The notes under the pieces: generated by a model | The model's input: the letters and a program-made list of their open reading frames with translations, nothing else | What the model was told of the DNA's origin: nothing | Databases searched by the model: none | Position numbers and translations under genes: made by a program | Source of the DNA: Nephromyces sp. MM_2019 | Taxonomy: Eukaryota > Apicomplexa > Aconoidasida > Nephromycida | Assembly (NCBI GenBank): GCA_015657535.1 | Contig: JADHZB010002010.1 | Location: forward strand, 6,550 to 70,549 | Length of the DNA: 64,000 bases | Direction of reading: 5' to 3' | In this document: one piece after another, positions 53,811 through 64,000 of the stretch | Numbering within the stretch: the stretch's first letter is position 1 | Layout of the letters: each line of letters opens with the position of its first letter

Positions 53811-56800
53811 TTATAATATATATTTTGATAAATCAGTTTTCTTTAAAAAGTTGTCTAGGCTTTTTTTAACATATTGCGAGTCAATATTTATCCTATAGAA
53901 AATAAGTAATTATAATGTGCCCAACAAAAGTGTGTCTTTGCAAATAAAGTTTTATTGAGTGTATATATATAAGAGTAGTCGTTTCCTTACTGAGTTCCAG
54001 TGTCCATGTGTGGAGCTTCAAAATTTAAATCACTCAGAACTCTATTATTAATATGTAGATGTCTTGTAAGTATGTGAATTCAGTGTATTACTTACCTCTC
54101 GAGAATGGTGTGAAGTCTTCGAGCTCCAATATTTTCTAAATTTTGGTTAACTTCATGTGACACTAAGAAATTATTCACCAAGACGGTATTATATGTAATT
54201 CTTATAATTTATTTTGTTTACCCCTTGCTAGTTCATTTATAGCATCGTCTGTGAAAATTAACTCGACTCCTTCAGTTCTCAATAAAGCTGTATTGAAGGT
54301 TTAGCTATAATTTTCAAATGTGTTTAATAAGGAATTTCACAAAAAAGTACCTTCTGACTGTTTTATAAGGCTATGCTTAGGCTCCCTCAGTATACGAATG
54401 AAATCAGACTCATATAGGTGGTCGAGCTCAACTTTCACAGGTAATCGTCCCTGTAGCTCAGCAAGCATGTCAGAAGGCTTAACATTGTGGAATGCACCTT
54501 CACATCAAAATTAAAAGTAAATCATAAAAATATATAAACATTTTTATGGATCTTTAGAAAAAATGAAATGTTTAACCTAGTTTAAAAGTTAATAAATATT
54601 GAATACAATTCTAAGCATGGTTTCAAGTGAAAAACGGATAGACTAACATATCAAAAATTATTTGAAAAAAGTAATGATTTAGTGATCCATTAGCGGGATT
54701 ACAATGAATTCTAATAAGCTCTCGATACTGCTTACCTGAGACAATGAATAGGATGTAGTCAGTTTTGGCATTTCCATATCTTGTAGAAACAGTTGTTCCT
54801 TCAATTAATGGTAATAAGTCACGCTGTACTCCTTCTGCGGATGCATCAGGTCCTGAATATCCACCTTGCTATAAATATATCAATATATTGTAATATATAT
54901 ATCTTAAGTTAGTGAAGTTTTTCAAAACACTCACTTGTTTTGTGCAAATTTTGTCAATCTCATCAATAAAAACTATCCCTTCTTGTTCAACAGCTGAAAT
55001 GGCTCGACTGTAAATCATCTCCTTTAGGTAAAAATTAGATTGTTTTTGAAAATATTGTAAAATTCTGTAACTTGTCTTCAACTTATAGTTTAAAATCATA
55101 TGGGAGTTATATGTTAAGAAGCTCATGGATATTCTCAATTACTTGGTTTATGTTAGATTCAAGTTCTGCTTGAATTAATCTTTCTCTTGCCTCTTTAACC
55201 GTCATTGATCTTCTTTCTGCGTTTTTGCTTGAGCCTTGTAATAAATAGTATAATTATTAGTTAAGGTTCCAGATAGTGTTAATTCTATTGTCAATTATTT
55301 TATATGAATTGATAGCTAATAACAAAGATAAAAACATTGGCTTATTTTAGTTAAAAAAAACTCATTGTTATAAAATCATTTAATATAACTATTTTACTAA
55401 TAATTATAAAAAATTGGCAACGAAATAATTGTTAATACCAGAGCCAAAAAGCTTTGTACTTTTTAATTGATTCTGTTGAGAGATGGCCTCACGTATAGCA
55501 TTTTGAATTGGGTCATTGTTAAAAGCTGGATATAAGAGTTATTAGTTTTAAAAAGTAAGTCAAGTTAATTTTTAAAATATTCACCATTCTGCTGTTGAGG
55601 TATGGGAACCTCAACATTTATAACTCTATCATCAAGCAAGCCAGCACGCAGATGTTGAAGCCACTTACTACGATCTTCATCCTGGGTTGATTTCATGTCA
55701 ATGTAATAATGGTATAAAAAAGTAGTTTCAATTTTGTGAAACATTTCAGACTAAAAATCAAGAATTACTGTCAGCTTTCCTAAAAGTGCTTCTAATATAC
55801 GTTCCTCTGCTAATTTTTCAGCAATTGGTTGATATTCTTTTTCAAGTTTATATTGTTGTTTCTTAACAGAAATTTCAACCAAATCTCTGAAAAGTTTTTG
55901 TTGGGTGTTTAAAGTGAAAATGATTTATAATTTTCTTACTTTACTATTTGGTCAACATCTCTTCCATGGAATCCAACTTCAGTAAATTTAGTGGCTTCTA
56001 CCTGTATGTATGTTGTAATAAATCATAAATTACCATAAAATTGTTCTAAGATATTTAACATTTGGAGATTTTGAAGTGAGGCTTGATTTAAAATTATGGA
56101 ACTTAAATTCTGTAATATTTCTATCTTTAATATTGAGTGAGTGTACTACCTTGCGTTTTAGCATTTGGATTGAAAAATTTTAATGTTTAGCAGTAGATTA
56201 ATAAATAAAATAACTAAACCTGGTGTATTTTAATTTTCTCTAAATTACCTTTATAAAAGGTGCATCAACAAGTTGTGATAGTTTTCTAGCAATTTCTGTT
56301 TTTCCGACACCAGTTGGTCCTACCATCAAAATGTTCTTAGGTGTGATATCCTGTTTCATTCCTTTCTCTTCGAGTTTCTGTCTACGCCATCTTTGTCCTG
56401 GAAAGAAAAGCAAGTATTTGATAGTAATTGATACATTCATGGGGGATAATTTCAAATCAACACACTCAATGCATTTGCTACAGCCTTTTTAGCATCCGAT
56501 TGGCCTATTATATATTTATCAAGGTGTTTAACAATTTCTTTAGGTCTTAAAGAGTTATCATCATTTCTTTTAGGAAATTTTTGAGGAGTTTGTGAGTCGA
56601 TAATAATTTCCTCTAAATCAAGGTTAGATTTATTGTTGTTATTATTTGGCGAGTTTGGAATTATAGAAGTTCCCTGTGAAGCGTTTTCCTTGCTCAGGTT
56701 AAGTCTCTCGTGAGAAATGTAAGATGGTAATTGAAATGTGTTATAAGAGTTATCATCACTAAGGTTATAGGTGCCTTTAGGATTGAACTCACTAGTATTA

Positions 56801-57027
56801 AATGTATAATTGTAATTTTGAGCACAATTTGATTTGTCACGTTTAATTTGTGTAGTAATTTTATTTGACAAGTGTTTTGGATATTGGAGATGGAGCATTT
56901 TGTGTGTCTCCCCAATAATTACACCTTTACTATAAACTGAGTCCAATGACTGTCCAGTGAATCCATAATAGAAACCCATAGATCCATTTTCAAAAGTTTT
57001 GTTGATTATTGTATAAAATTTTTTCAT
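53811..57027 (-). CDS. hslU: ATP-dependent protease ATPase subunit HslU (ClpY), mitochondrial
   Basis: About a dozen exons, starting with 56466-57027 and 56249-56397 and ending with 53811-53892. The first 163 or so residues are a polar Asn/Ser-rich extension that starts [15 protein letters not shown], suitable for mitochondrial import. The conserved protein begins [15 protein letters not shown]. The junction at 56466/56397 yields ALRQRWRRQK. Walker A is GPTGVGKTE (56290-56319 region); [15 protein letters not shown] follows, then the family-specific I domain. Walker B is [11 protein letters not shown], followed by [12 protein letters not shown], and the sensor/arginine region is [14 protein letters not shown]. 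The end, DLSKYIL, matches the HslU C-terminal tail that docks into HslV. HslU unfolds substrates for the HslV peptidase; HslV is not in this window. The ATG at 57027 was preferred over an upstream TTG. Confidence 0.93.
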
Positions 57028-59868
57028 AATGTACAAAATTGGAAATGAATAATAATCTTATTTGGGGGCAAGATTTGAAATGTTAAACAATAGAAATAAA
57101 AATATTTATTCTCTTTTTATCATTTTTAATAAAATCTATTGGTGTTAAGAAATTCATTGGGGAGTATTAAAGAAGATTTTTGGTGAGTTGAATTAAAAGA
57201 ATGTTACTCTTTTATATTTGTTGGCTTAATAACATCAGGAAAATTTTGATAATTTGATCCCACAGTTTATTCAGATTTTTTTTCAAAAGAGTTTTTTATA
57301 AAAGTCTTTTAAAGATTTTAAAATTTATGATAAGTTGGGTTCTGGATGAATAAAAGTTGTTTAGCTGGTTGACTTCAATTGAGTAATGTTTACAAATAGA
57401 ACTTAGTGAAACTAATTGTTGCCCAAATCATTTTAAAAGCTTTTTAAGTTGTAAATGTGGCTTAGTCATACATGCTAATGTAATGTGGTTAAAAAAACTC
57501 GGACAAAAATATCCTTCAACTGAGTTCAAAAATTAGGTAACATATATATTAGATGCACCTGGTTTGATACATACCTATAAATAGTATGATTGTATATATA
57601 TATATCTGGTTAAAAGCTATTCTGAAGCATAAGAAAAACTTAAAGTTAATTTTTAAGCTTACAATCATTTCAAATGGTACATGATAAACACAAGTTATGT
57701 GATTGTTGATATCAGAAGAGCTCAAGATGAGCTATCTTGAGTTGTAAAATCAGAAACTAAGTAAAATTAATAAAATACTGACGCTGACTTAATACACTTT
57801 CCGAATTTACCCTAATTAAATACCTTTTTTTGATTATGTTTTATAAAGTTCTATATTGGAAAATTAAATAAAATTATTTTGAATCTAATCAAAAATCATT
57901 TGATTACTGCTTTGGACTCTGCTGTTTACTGTGTTTAGTTGCTTTTGTATATTATAGTGTGTAGTGTTTTAAATATGTTGCTGTGCTCAATCACGTAGTG
58001 TAACACACTGTGGGTTTGTGTATAATCTTATACTAGTTATTGTTATATAACACTTTCACCCTTGTGTGTTATTGTAAGTGTTGCAGGTTTTTGTGATATG
58101 CTACGAAGTATAATTAATAGAAAGAAATATCAAAAATTTGTATGGTTTTCCGGAAAATATTTAAATGGATATTTATGACCTATTTATGACCAGCATGACA
58201 CACCAAATCACAATTCTATTAAATAAAGTTCTAACATGTAACATTTTTCAACAATTTTAATCAAGCACATTGATTTTGAGAGTAAGATAGTGTAATAATC
58301 TTTCATATTATTTTTTTCATTAATCCTACACGAATGATTAAGGTTTTTTTTTAATTATTCAATTATTAAACATAAATGTTTATATAAATTTCATACTTAT
58401 TCTCTGCGTCATTGCTTAGCAACATTTCTAGGAAGGGAAATCTCTCCAACATGCACTTTTCAAGGATAATACGTACACAGAACAACCTTAAGTTTGATTC
58501 AGCTAGGAGAATTATCAAAATAGTAGAACATAACTAAACCATTTTTTAAATTAGGTTTTCCATCTAAAGTACACAATTTGCAATATAAATATGATTTGAA
58601 TAATACTAAAAATTTAAATATTCGCTCAATGATAAATTAATATAGTTGATGATACTGAGCTACAAAAAAAGGGATTTCATGATCAATACATCTACTAATA
58701 CTAAGGAGTCCTATTTTAATTTCCAAAAATTGATAATTGCATTTCAAGCAGTTGCCTAAAACTCATAAAATTGATTACCAATTTATATATATGACATAGC
58801 ATATATTATATTTAAATATTTAATCGATACTACTGAAAGATATGTAAAATTTTTAATATTTAGTAGCATCTTATTTCCTAGTGTATCTCGAGTCTTATTT
58901 TAATTGACCAAAGAAAGAATGATCAAACCATCGTTCACACCACATATCAATAGTAATAAACTAAAGAGAAGCAACTATGTAAAGATGCTAGCTAGCTATC
59001 CAATGATATTAAATAGTGTTTTGATATTATAATGCGAGAAATTGAAAAAGTTGAAAAATTTTCAATTACATTGTTTTTTTTATAATTGGCATTTGTAAAA
59101 TCGAAAATCTTAGAAATTTTATTGAAGCAACATAAAATAGTTAAAAAAAGTTAAAGTTCTAAAACTTGTAAAAGATTAGAAAATTCTGATTATATGATTT
59201 GTTATCGTATTTACTATAATTTTAATTTACCACTTATTTAAAGAGCTCAATAAAATATAGACGGATTTACTCGTCAAATAACACATGGGCTCACGAGATT
59301 TAACACATCTTAGTTCTCAACCAAGTTCAAATTAGTTCTTGAAAAACATTAATAAACATAAGCCTTAAAATTATAATATATCCAAATTCTCAGCAAATTG
59401 TACCTAAAAATAAAATTGTGACCTAGTAGAATAAAATTCTTTAAAATAGCAGAAAAAAGTCATAATTTTAAGCTTGCTTAAAACAAGAATTGTTGATGCT
59501 TAACGTAAATAATCTCAATCTAGTTTTTCAAGGTTTCCCATGCATTTAACACATTGACACTATACTGACTTGTCATAAGCTGAAAAGGACAACTTGAGAC
59601 AGAATGCCAGAGAGCCCTGACACTTCATTATTTTGAATTCCATTAAATTTTAATTTTCACATGCCTTTCAATGACGCTTTGTAAGAATATCTTTTTGAAA
59701 CTATAATTGACTTTAGATATAATATAATAACATTTATATTATTTAGGTCATAAATTTTTAAATAACACAGCTTCAACCCTTACCCTTATGTATTGAACCT
59801 ATCTTATACTACCAAGCTTGTAGTCCCCAAGATACAAAACAGCTTCCTCGATCAAGAATATTTTTAAG
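57028..59868. other. Intergenic between divergent genes, no gene seen
   Basis: A 2.8-kb A+T-rich spacer, the longest internal one. A G/T-enriched patch at about 57905-58095 recalls the left-end region on a small scale (phrases such as TAGTGTGTAGTG and GTGTGTTATTG). No exon, tRNA or family motif was found. Confidence 0.55.
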
Positions 59869-60591
59869 ATGTCTTCATTAGCAGCCGCGCGGGCTGATGG
59901 TTACTATTATGCTACTGATTATGACCCTAAGAAACACAAGAGCCTCAATAAATACAGGAATTCACATCCATTGGGTAAAAGGGCTAAAGAATTGAATGAT
60001 GGTACATTAATTATCCGATTCGAAATACCCTTTAAGGTTTGGTGTTTGGGATGCAATCAATTAATTGACAAAGGTGTACGTTTTGATGCCCGCAAAAAAT
60101 GTGTAGGTCACTACTTCACAACCAAAATATGGCAATTCACTATGAATTGTTATAACTGCAGCAATGAATTTTCTATTAGCACTGATCCTAAAAGCACTGA
60201 ATATATATGCACCAAAGGTGTCAGGGCTAAGTTAGAACCTTCAAGTATAACTGCTTTTGAAAATGTCGCTACCCAAGATCATGATAAATTTAATAACCAA
60301 AAGTGGCCAAAAATTAGCGACAAGGAAATGCTAACTGAAATGTACAAACTACAATCAAGTCGTTACTCTGATGATTTTTTGACGAATTCTACACTACGAA
60401 TTAATTCAAAGATTAGAAAAAAAATTGACCCAAAAACAAAATCCGAAAATTGGAAGAGAAGATTTGATATAACCGAAAATGAATTGTTAAACTTAGAGGG
60501 AGAATTTAGGAAGCAAAATGCCAAAGTCAAGTCAAAGAAAAATCGTAAAATAGTTATGAGGAGTTCTATCTTCAAGGTCAATTTACTTTAA
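59869..60591 (+). CDS. YJU2/CWC16 family splicing factor, CCDC130-like
   Basis: A single exon of 240 codons. The N-terminus reads ARADGYYYATDYDPKKHKSL and continues NKYRNSHPLGKRAKEL, close to the CCDC130/YJU2B branch. LIIRFEIPFKVWCLGCNQLI and MNCYNCSNEFSISTDPKSTE carry the two CxxC pairs that bind zinc in this family. The second half is basic and unconserved. YJU2-type proteins join the spliceosome around the first catalytic step and help position the branch helix; CCDC130 relatives are less studied. That fits a genome whose genes are so intron-rich. The protein is shorter than most animal homologues, missing their long tail. The first Met (59869) has a clean upstream region. Confidence 0.92.
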   Translation: MSSLAAARADGYYYATDYDPKKHKSLNKYRNSHPLGKRAKELNDGTLIIRFEIPFKVWCLGCNQLIDKGVRFDARKKCVGHYFTTKIWQFTMNCYNCSNEFSISTDPKSTEYICTKGVRAKLEPSSITAFENVATQDHDKFNNQKWPKISDKEMLTEMYKLQSSRYSDDFLTNSTLRINSKIRKKIDPKTKSENWKRRFDITENELLNLEGEFRKQNAKVKSKKNRKIVMRSSIFKVNLL

Positions 60592-60887
60592 TCTGTAATT
60601 AATTGTATATAAGTAGTTACTCAATGAACTTTTATTACTAATTTTATGTCTAAATTCTACTGAATAGTTTTTACCCCCACTAAATTTTTCTAAAATTTTA
60701 TAAATGTTCTATTGCACTTGTGTATATAAGCACACTTTCTGTGTAATTCTCATGTCAATTTATATCTCAGATTGTTACACTTGAGGTCAAAAAATTATTT
60801 TCACATAAAGTTTTCAAAATATTTTTCCAACTACTTTTGACAATTTTTCCATTATATTTTCAAAAATTGATAATTTTGACATATTAG

Positions 60888-63800
60888 TTATGAACCCAAT
60901 CGAAATTGTAAAAAATCAATAAAATGATCTATCATTTCATTTTTTGCTTTAGCCGAAATAACTTCACTAGAAGCATCAAAGACATTTGGCCAATAACAAC
61001 AAACATCATAATACCAAGATGGCACTTCAATTCGTCTCTCCGATAGGTTTTTTATATAAAGCTCTTCAACCTCCTTGGATAAATTACTTGAAATTTTGTC
61101 TTTCATAAAGGGACTTGTTAAATATTGGTTAATGTTAGCTTCTTCGCAATTTACATCTGATTTTTTATGACGTTCTGAGGTTTTTCGATAAGAATGTGAT
61201 GAAAGCGATCCTTTACTCGAGCACAAAGTATCACTTTCTTTCCTCATACCACAACTCCTAACAGTAAAGCCTTCTTTATTATTATCAAAATAGTCGAAAG
61301 GATTCACATTCATATCTAAACTAGATTCTTGACATTCCTAAGTATAAAAAGGATTGCTAGTTGACTTGCTTCGATTTAATCTTGCAACAACTTACCTCTA
61401 TTTGGGATGATAAAACTTCTCTTAATTTATTGCACCAAATATTTAGATCTGGAATGGGTGGGGGAGAGGCCTTTTTTAGATTCTCTGCATAATATTCGCA
61501 GTTTTTATTACTATTTACTTGATTCTGTGTGAAAATATCACCGTAAATGTCCAGTCTTATCTTTCTCAATTTTGTTTCATCATTATGCTCAATTTTATAC
61601 CCACACTTTTCATTTGGTGAATCATGAATCAAGAACTCATTATCCCTGGAAATATTAATTTTAAATTTACCATAAAATGTTTCAAATTAGTATAACTTAC
61701 GTCCACTCATCAGAGCTACAAAATAATTCAGAGCCACTCATCAAACAATTTTCAAATGTCTCAAGTTTATTGGTTTTAGAAAGTTCTCCAGATCGGTTTT
61801 TAGCCAAGCCTACTTCCATAGATGATACCTGTCCATTTCTTTTGACTTGATTAATTATGTTTTGATTTTGAAAACAGTTGTCAGGGTACAAAAGCGTTTC
61901 TGTTGTCAGCTCAGGAGTCAAACTGCTTGATATGGGGTGAATTTTTTTATTATACGACTTTCCGTTTTCCATAAAACAATTATAACCACCTTTACACTTT
62001 CTTAGCATATTTAAATCAAAAGAGTTATCATAGCTTAACTGCTTCATTTTATTCTCATGATTCAAATTAGCTTCATTCAACAAGTTAATGATCTCGGGGC
62101 TACAAACATTAGCATGATTTAGGTGATTAATTTCATGTGATCGCTTGCCTGCTATCCATTGACTAAAAATCTCATATCTAGATGGCAAAAATGGGAAGCA
62201 CAAAATAGCTAAATTTTCTAAAATTCGGATAAACTCCAACAAGCCTATGCCGGTGGCATCATTTTTAGTTCTTTTCAAAACTAACATCTGATTAGACCAA
62301 AGTTGCTCCAACTCAAGAATTCCTATCCGTTTCATCTTGGCCCTTGATACTATCATTTATTAAGGCAACACAGAATAGTGTGTTCAAAAACAATTGATAC
62401 ACAAATTATCCAAAATTAAATATTCTAATTTTCTCTCCCCGTCTAATACACTCAAATACTAAATACTTTGCCTACCTGTTTTTAAATTTATAGCAGATCT
62501 CTGCTCATTAGATGGAAATTGTAGTACACACTCTTTACTATTTCTTATTGAATTGACATAACTACTAGAACTTCTATGTAACCATTCTACAGGTTTTTTA
62601 GATCCATGGAATATAGGGACGCGTGCGTGCCGTGCTATATCAACTATTTTAGTGCTTCTACAAAATGATAACCAGGTCATTCTCTTCAATTCACTATTTT
62701 TTGGGTAACCCACGGCCCTCTCAAATAACACTTTGAATTTTTCCATTTTTTCGCAACAAAATAAATTGGACCTAATTTGAGGCTCCAAATTAAGCCAACA
62801 ATTTGCTTCGAACTCATTAGAATCAAGGGGTGAAAGAACATCCTTTAAACAGTATCACAAGGAATTGGTATTAATTCAATAGTAGATTATGTTAAATTTA
62901 AGCTTTCATTGCCAGTCTCCTAGCTTTAGATATTCTAAAAAATTTTGGCCGAAATATCATCAAGCTTACCTACCTTATGTAACTTGGTATAATTTTTTGT
63001 ATTTCGTAAGCTTCTCAAACTAATTCTTTCGCATGTGGCAACATTACCTACAATAAGACTTTTAATGTCACCATAAGGCTGTAATACATTATATCAAGAA
63101 TTTTACGTTGTGACTCTCCATTTAGATTAAATTTCAAACCCATGACATCCCAGTCCTCTATACTATTCATTATATAACTCTCCCTTGAAATGGCTCTTCT
63201 ATTTCCATTCGAGCACTTGTCTATAACTTCTAATGATTTTTTTCTACATAAAAAATTCAACAACGAATTTCTTGTAGCTACTTATTAAGAAGTATTAATG
63301 TTATTACTGTTTAATTGCTATAGCCCCATCTGCTACAGCGTTGTCTCCTAACATGGAACTCCTTGTTTTGGCTGACAATTTCATGCACTCAAATAGCTGT
63401 TTTATTAAGTCCTGCTTTTTAAAACTCAATATTCCTGATTTTTGAAAAATGAACCTAAATTATATACTATAATTAATACCAGATTCTTTAGACACACACC
63501 ATGATAATTGAAGTCTTCTCTTATGAATTCACGTTTATCAGCATTAATTGAAAAATCCTCACCCTGTTTTGTAAACATTGTGCAGAAGTAAATTCACAAG
63601 CTTTTATACACTGTATATAGACAAACAATTCATAAACTAACTTTCTCTGTATAACTCGAATCCCCTTTCTCTCTCTTGATACTTTCAACAGAATCCAATT
63701 CAGTCAATTGTTTACATTTAGACACTCTCAACTTATTTCCCTCTAAGGCAATCTTGCTTTTTTTTTTTCTGTCTTTAATTATTTTTGTATTACAAGCATC

Positions 63801-64000
63801 TACAAGATTGATATTATTTAAGTCGTTTTCTCCACCACTAGTTGAATTTTCTGTCAATTCACCAAAACAATTACGTAGATGCAAGACATTTGATTTCGAA
63901 ATAGCTGAATTTAAACATATTTGCTCCTCTTTTGTTTGATCAAGGTCCCTATTGCAACAATCAAAATAGAAGATACATTTTTGGAACTACTATCTATTTT
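60888..64000 (-). CDS. Hypothetical large protein with p25-alpha/EF-hand-like segments (5' truncated by window)
   Basis: A multi-exon minus-strand gene whose beginning runs off the right edge; the frame is open through 63630-63987. Recognisable coding blocks lie at about 63640-63987, 63048-63263, 62480-62820, 61697-62350, 61388-61650 and 60888-61337. Two segments resemble the helix-loop pattern of p25-alpha/TPPP and related EF-hand-like proteins of alveolates. One is KFKVLFERAVGYPKNSELKR followed by MTWLSFCRSTKIVDIA. The other is ILELEQLWSNQMLVLKRTKN followed by GIGLLEFIRILENLAI and CFP. The remainder is Ser/Asn/Lys-rich. The stop at 60888 follows DHFIDFLQFRLGS. Function is unknown; cytoskeletal association would be a guess. 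Junctions near 62820-63600 are unresolved, so two adjacent genes cannot be excluded. Confidence 0.5.

Overview
The window is nuclear DNA of a eukaryote and looks apicomplexan, or a close plastid-bearing relative. It is very A+T-rich (roughly 70% by eye). Most genes are cut by short GT..AG introns, many of them 45-130 nt, and the standard stop codons are used. The clues to lineage are a type II acyl carrier protein with a signal-plus-transit leader (an apicoplast FASII protein), a ROM1-type rhomboid protease, a plant/apicomplexan Deg9-type serine protease and mitochondrial HslU. FASII with a plastid argues against Cryptosporidium and piroplasms. I cannot name the species.

Layout. 1-3445: low-complexity DNA with strong strand asymmetry (CA-rich, then GT-rich, then CA-rich) and a 30-bp tandem repeat; no gene seen. 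3446-6049 (+): Deg9-like HtrA protease. 7249-8239 (+): spliced orphan. 8369-10115 (-): NIPA-type membrane transporter. 12404-13774 (-): PRMT1-like arginine methyltransferase. 15438-19354 (+): large spliced orphan. 20070-20910 (-): NAC beta/BTF3. 23724-25292 (+): intronless KH-domain RNA-binding protein. 25832-32441 (-): a 12-exon orphan of about 1846 residues with a beta-propeller-like N-terminus. 32695-33656 (+): RuvX/YqgF-type resolvase with a signal-like leader. 35741-37655 (+): ROM1-like rhomboid. 38517-49691 (+): condensin subunit SMC4 in roughly thirty exons. 51057-51656 (+): small secreted Cys-rich protein. 52716-53316 (+): apicoplast ACP. 53811-57027 (-): HslU. 59869-60591 (+): YJU2/CCDC130-type splicing factor. 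60888 to the right edge (-): orphan with p25-alpha/EF-hand-like segments, truncated by the window.

The genes are mostly unrelated housekeeping functions, as expected for a eukaryotic chromosome, with no operon logic. Organelle biology recurs: plastid ACP, possibly the RuvX-like protein, and mitochondrial HslU. Two genes touch the cell surface or invasion biology (the rhomboid and the small secreted protein). I built exon models by hand from splice consensus, phase agreement and family motifs. Where I give exon coordinates the phases close; SMC4 internal exons, HslU internal exons and the right-edge gene are only partly resolved. No tRNA, rRNA, CRISPR or transposon was found.
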